Assembly: GCA_035713725.1 (NCBI GenBank)
Contig: DASTMZ010000018.1
Coordinates: forward strand, 1-9,553
Direction: 5' to 3'
From: DASQPR01 sp035713725
Lineage (GTDB): Bacteria > Actinomycetota > Actinomycetes > Mycobacteriales > Micromonosporaceae
DNA: 9,553 bases
Below are positions 6,491 to 9,553 of this stretch, piece after piece. Within the stretch, counting starts at the first letter, position 1. Each line of letters begins with the position of its first letter. Made by a program: the position numbers and the translations under genes. The notes below the pieces were generated by a model that saw only the letters and a list, made by a program, of their open reading frames with translations, did not search any database and was not told the origin of the DNA.

Positions 6491-8008
6491 CTAGATGCCG
6501 CCGACGAAGCGACCGGGCGACAACCGGTCGCCCGGATCGAATTGTCGTTTCACGGCTCGCATCAGATCGAGACCGTTGACGTCTGGCCACATGTCCACCG
6601 CGTCGCGGATGGCCGGTGGCGCGTTCAGCACGACGCATGACCCGCCGCGGGCAATCAACGTCGTCCGCAGTGCGGATATCACGTCGGCGATCTGGCGCGC
6701 GTGCCGCGGCATCGGGTCGCCGCGCGGAGCCTCGATCGCCGACGACGCGGCCGGCCGGCCGGGAAGCGAGGCATAGCAGACGCCGACGCCGACGCTGCCG
6801 CGTACCGATACGGGGAATCCCGCCGCGTCACGCAAGGCGTATAGCGCCGCGTAGAGGTCGGCGATCGGTGTCGCGATCTTCAGTGCGACGTCGTCGGCCT
6901 GGAACGGATATCTTCCCCACCAGTCCGGCGGTCGCTCCGAGACGGTCGCGCCGCGCACCAGCTTCGACGCGTCAGATGCACGTGCCTTGATGCCGGCCGT
7001 GGTGCCCTCCAGCAGGACCGCGACCGTACCCGTGGTGGTGGGCCGGCCGGGGCGCTCGGTCCGGCTCGACGGTGCCGCATTGGGCGGTCGCGGCGCGTCT
7101 GGTGACATGGCCGAGGCGTCGGATGTGTCGGCCGGTCCTGGCGCAGGTGCCGCGCCGCCGGTGGCGGGTCGCGGCCGTTCGGCGAGGCTTCCGCCCGGCA
7201 TCGCGCGACGTCCCGGTGTCGGGCGCGACACCATGGGCGGCAGCGCACCGGGGTTGATGATTGGCAGGTCGAGTTCGATGGCGGCCGGCGCGAGCCCGCT
7301 GCCGAGCAGCGCGATGACGAGGTCATGCGCCTCCATCGGGCTGGTCACCGGCCGGCTGACATAAGCGCTCGCCATCGGCTTCGGATGCACCCGGAAGGTG
7401 GCCGATGTGACGAGCGCGAGCGTGCCGTACGACCCGGCGAGCAGCTTGCCCAGGTCGTAGCCCGCGACGTTCTTGACGACCCGGCCACCGGAGTGACCGA
7501 TCACGCCGTCGGCTCGTACGAACTCGACTCCGATCAGCTGATCGCGCGGCGTGCCGTAGCCCAGCCGCAACGGTCCTGCCTCGCCGACCGCGAGCAGACC
7601 GCCGATCGTCGCGTCGGCGGACGCCGGATCTATGGCGAGCCGTTGATTGCGTTTGGCGAGCGCGGCTTGTACGGCACGAAGGGGCGTACCCGCACCGACG
7701 GTCGCCACCAGGTCGTCCGCGTCGTGCCGGTACACGCCGGCCAGCCGACCCATGTCCACCAGCACGTCGACGCGCCGTGGCGGGTTGCCCCAATCGATCT
7801 TGCTGCCTTCGCCGCGCGCGACGATCGCGAGGTCCTGTTCGGCGCAGGCGCGGACGAGCGCGGCGAGTTCGGCGGCGTCGGCGGGCGCGGTCACCCACGT
7901 CGGTCGCCGGCCGCCGACCGCGTCGCCGTGACCCGCCGATCGGACCGCGTCCGGCCCACAGATCCTGCGGAGCAGGTCGGCGACGGCTTCGGTGGCGGCC
8001 GCGGTCAT
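6491..8008 (-). CDS. glcE: Glycolate oxidase FAD-binding subunit GlcE, with a long internal insertion
   Basis: Second FAD-domain subunit of glycolate oxidase, working with GlcD and GlcF. The PCMH-type FAD-binding domain occupies residues 35-210: RGEGSKIDWG (65-74), DPASADATIGGLLA (127-140), PLRLGYGTPRDQLIG (146-160) and GGRVVKNVAGYDLGKLLAGS (174-193), continuing YGTLALVTSATFRVHP. The C-terminal ending QFDPGDRLSPGRFVGGI is diagnostic of GlcE. It is 505 residues long, against about 350 in E. coli GlcE. Most of the excess is a Pro/Ala-rich stretch at about 249-326, placed between AAIELDLP and GTVAVLLEGTTAGIKA, which are adjacent in ordinary GlcE. A smaller extra loop is near 417-436. Reading frame and third-base pattern are unbroken, so this is not a frameshift. 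The start is the ATG overlapping the glcD stop. The frame is open further upstream to 8548, but that part is antiparallel-free overlap with glcD in another frame and is rejected. Confidence 0.9.
   Translation of the reverse strand: MTAAATEAVADLLRRICGPDAVRSAGHGDAVGGRRPTWVTAPADAAELAALVRACAEQDLAIVARGEGSKIDWGNPPRRVDVLVDMGRLAGVYRHDADDLVATVGAGTPLRAVQAALAKRNQRLAIDPASADATIGGLLAVGEAGPLRLGYGTPRDQLIGVEFVRADGVIGHSGGRVVKNVAGYDLGKLLAGSYGTLALVTSATFRVHPKPMASAYVSRPVTSPMEAHDLVIALLGSGLAPAAIELDLPIINPGALPPMVSRPTPGRRAMPGGSLAERPRPATGGAAPAPGPADTSDASAMSPDAPRPPNAAPSSRTERPGRPTTTGTVAVLLEGTTAGIKARASDASKLVRGATVSERPPDWWGRYPFQADDVALKIATPIADLYAALYALRDAAGFPVSVRGSVGVGVCYASLPGRPAASSAIEAPRGDPMPRHARQIADVISALRTTLIARGGSCVVLNAPPAIRDAVDMWPDVNGLDLMRAVKRQFDPGDRLSPGRFVGGI
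7031..7264 (-). other. Region encoding the low-complexity insertion in GlcE
   Basis: Encodes residues about 249-326 of GlcE. The stretch is rich in Pro, Ala, Arg, Gly, Ser and Thr, with almost no aromatic or bulky hydrophobic residues (for example GGAAPAPGPADTSDASA). It is therefore likely a disordered linker within the cap domain. It is flanked by ordinary GlcE sequence on both sides. No internal tandem repeat or mobile-element signature is visible. Confidence 0.75.
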
Positions 8009-8010
8009 CA
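8006..8010 (-). promoter_or_regulatory. TGATG overlap of glcD stop and glcE start
   Basis: The glcD TGA and the glcE ATG share one base (minus-strand TGATG). This is a typical translational coupling junction, expected to keep two subunits of one enzyme in step. It also fixes the glcE start. Confidence 0.8.
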
Positions 8011-9510
8011 CCACACCACCGGTTCGTCGTCGACAGTGGCACCGGCCGCCTTCGCGGCGGCGATCGCGCTCGCCAACGCAGCCTCGGCGGCCCGCCCGCC
8101 GCGCGGCTCGCCGCACAGCCGTGGGGTAGGGAACACCTTGCCCGGATTGGCGCGGCTGTCCGGATCGAAGGCACAGCGGACAAGCTGCATCGAGTCGAGG
8201 TCGTCGGCGGTGAACATGTTCGCCATGAACGACGCCTTCTCCACCCCGACGCCGTGCTCTCCGGTGATCGAGCCGCCGTGGTCGATGCAGAGGTTGAGAA
8301 TCGCGCCGGACACCTCTTCCGCGGCGGCGAGCGCGCCGTCCACTGTGGCGTCGTAGAGCACGAGCGGATGCAAGTTGCCGTCGCCGGCGTGGAACACGTT
8401 CGCGACGCGTACGCCGTGCTGGGCGGCGAGCGCTTCGATCTGGGTCAGTACGGTGGCCAGCGCGGTTCGCGGTACGACACCGTCCTGCACCACGTAGTCC
8501 GGGCTGATCCGACCGACGGCCGCGAACGCGGATTTGCGGCCGCGCCACAGTGCTGCGCGTTCCGTCGCGTCCACCGCCGTACGTACCTCGAATGCGTTGT
8601 TGGCGCGGCAGATCGCGTCGATCGCGGCGTGCTCGGCGGCGACCTCGGCGGCCGGGCCATCGACCTCCACGACGAGCACCGCTCCGGCGCCGGCCGGGTA
8701 GCGGCAGTCAACCGCCTTCTCGGCGGCGCTGATGGCCAGCGCATCCATGATTTCGGCGGCGGCCGGTGTCAGGCCGGCTGCGATGATCGCGGCGACGCTC
8801 GCGCCGGCGGACTCCATATCGTCGTACGCGGCAAGCATCGTCACCACCGCGTCGGGCTGGCGTAGCAGGCGGACGTAGACCTTCGTCGCGATGCCGAGCG
8901 TGCCCTCCGAGCCGATGAACACGCCCATCAGGTCGTAGCCCGGCGCCTCGGCGGCCTTGCCCGCGCCGATCGTGACGAGCTCGCCGTCCGGCGTGCAGAT
9001 CTCGATGCCGGTCACGTGGTGGACGGTGAAGCCGTACTTCAGGCAGTGCGCGCCGCCGGAGTTCTCCGCCACGTTCCCGCCGATCGAGCAGATCTGCTGG
9101 CTGGACGGATCCGGCGCGTAATACAGCCGATGCGAGGCGACCGCCTGCGAGATGGCGGCGTTGAACACGCCGGGTTCGACGATCGCGCGTTGGCTCTCCG
9201 GGTCGATGTCGAGGATGCGGTTCAGCTTCGACGTGACGATGAGCGCGCCGGTCGCGACCGGTAACGCGCCACCGGACAGGCCGGTGCCCGAGCCGCGCGC
9301 AACGAATGGGATGTCCGCGTCGCGGCACGCGCGAACACACGCCTGGACCTCGTACGCGTCGGACGGCAGCAGCACGACGCCGGGCGTCGCGCGGTAGGCG
9401 GTCAGGCCGTCGCACTCGTACGTGCGCAGGATCGCTGGGTCGGTGACCACCGCCGCCGGGCCCAACTCCGCGCGCAACCGCGTCGCGAGCCGGTCGAGCG
9501 CCGTGGTCAT
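8008..9510 (-). CDS. glcD: Glycolate oxidase catalytic FAD subunit GlcD
   Basis: FAD-linked 2-hydroxy acid dehydrogenase subunit that oxidises glycolate to glyoxylate (some relatives use D-lactate). At 500 residues it is the normal family length. FAD-binding (PCMH) domain: PFVARGSGTGLSGGALP (68-84), SIGGNVAENSGGAHCLKYG (142-160) and FIGSEGTLGIATK (198-210). FAD-oxidase C-terminal domain: NVFHAGDGNLHPLVLY (371-386), the histidine-bearing active-site block, then SITGEHGVGVEK (414-425) and FDPDSRANPGKVFP (448-461). After the conserved PGKVFP the protein carries an Ala-rich tail of about 40 residues, ending DDEPVVW. The frame also opens at TTG 9522, but ATG 9510 has GGGAG five bases upstream and gives the usual MTTALDRLATRL start. 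It is the first gene of the visible operon and overlaps glcE by one base. The D-E-F order on one strand favours glycolate oxidase over stand-alone D-lactate dehydrogenase. Confidence 0.94.
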   Translation of the reverse strand: MTTALDRLATRLRAELGPAAVVTDPAILRTYECDGLTAYRATPGVVLLPSDAYEVQACVRACRDADIPFVARGSGTGLSGGALPVATGALIVTSKLNRILDIDPESQRAIVEPGVFNAAISQAVASHRLYYAPDPSSQQICSIGGNVAENSGGAHCLKYGFTVHHVTGIEICTPDGELVTIGAGKAAEAPGYDLMGVFIGSEGTLGIATKVYVRLLRQPDAVVTMLAAYDDMESAGASVAAIIAAGLTPAAAEIMDALAISAAEKAVDCRYPAGAGAVLVVEVDGPAAEVAAEHAAIDAICRANNAFEVRTAVDATERAALWRGRKSAFAAVGRISPDYVVQDGVVPRTALATVLTQIEALAAQHGVRVANVFHAGDGNLHPLVLYDATVDGALAAAEEVSGAILNLCIDHGGSITGEHGVGVEKASFMANMFTADDLDSMQLVRCAFDPDSRANPGKVFPTPRLCGEPRGGRAAEAALASAIAAAKAAGATVDDEPVVW

Positions 9511-9553
9511 TCGGGCTCCCAACGCCGTGGTACGGGTAACGGCATGGCCTAGG
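9511..9553 (-). promoter_or_regulatory. Leader of glcD with ribosome binding site (window edge)
   Basis: GGGAG at 9516-9520 (minus strand), five bases before the ATG, is a reasonable Shine-Dalgarno. Further upstream, GCCGT (9524-9528) and ACGGC (9539-9543) form a 5-base dyad with a 10-base centre, possibly part of an operator. The window ends before a promoter or upstream gene can be judged. Confidence 0.45.

Noticed and set aside
7031..7264. GlcE insertion as a frameshift relic
   Set aside because: The frame is continuous on both sides, and the other frames across the stretch show no GlcE-like sequence, so a real in-frame insertion is more likely.
8009..8548. N-terminal extension of GlcE over the 3' part of glcD
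   Set aside because: It overlaps glcD in another frame with an Arg-rich, non-homologous translation; the ATG at 8008 begins the normal GlcE sequence.
7325..8865. Long plus-strand open frames opposite glcE/glcD
   Set aside because: Antisense shadows of well-supported FAD-subunit genes; no domain recognised.
1..9553. CRISPR array, tRNA/rRNA genes, insertion sequence or phage genes
   Set aside because: Looked for regularly spaced repeats, tRNA-like cloverleaf sequence, transposase motifs and terminal repeats; none seen.

Overview
The window comes from a high-GC bacterium, most likely an actinobacterium. The protein-coding sequence is strongly GC-biased at third codon positions. The valyl-tRNA synthetase has the actinobacterial wording of its conserved blocks. 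An F420-type luciferase-like oxidoreductase and a small membrane protein with a bacterial PH-like segment, both common in that phylum, sit in the same neighbourhood. This assignment is an inference from sequence style, not from a database search.

Layout, left to right. (1) 1-2213, plus strand: the 3' two-thirds of valS, followed 6 bases later by a small GNAT acetyltransferase. (2) 2234-2827, minus strand: a three-helix membrane protein with a PH-like central part, convergent with the GNAT gene. (3) 2957-3928, plus strand: a fold-type II PLP enzyme of the threonine dehydratase/serine racemase family, divergent from the membrane protein gene. (4) 3938-4885, minus strand: an F420-dependent-type LLM oxidoreductase, tail to tail with the PLP enzyme. 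(5) 4886-5206: a 321-base gap holding a compact cluster of inverted repeats, probably the control region of the LLM gene. (6) 5207-9510, minus strand: a glycolate oxidase operon read glcD-glcE-glcF, with glcD and glcE overlapping by one base and glcE and glcF separated by 54 bases.

The three Glc subunits should form one membrane-associated enzyme. GlcD is the catalytic FAD subunit, GlcE a second FAD-domain subunit, and GlcF the iron-sulfur subunit that passes electrons towards the quinone pool. The enzyme oxidises glycolate (or a related 2-hydroxy acid) to glyoxylate. The other genes look like unrelated single units.

Most of the window is ordinary chromosomal housekeeping and catabolic sequence. 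I see no mobile element, CRISPR array, tRNA or rRNA, and no clear sign of an undescribed system. The points most worth a second look are a roughly 78-residue Pro/Ala-rich insertion inside GlcE, the overlapping palindromes upstream of the LLM gene, and serine-racemase-like active-site and metal-site residues in the PLP enzyme.
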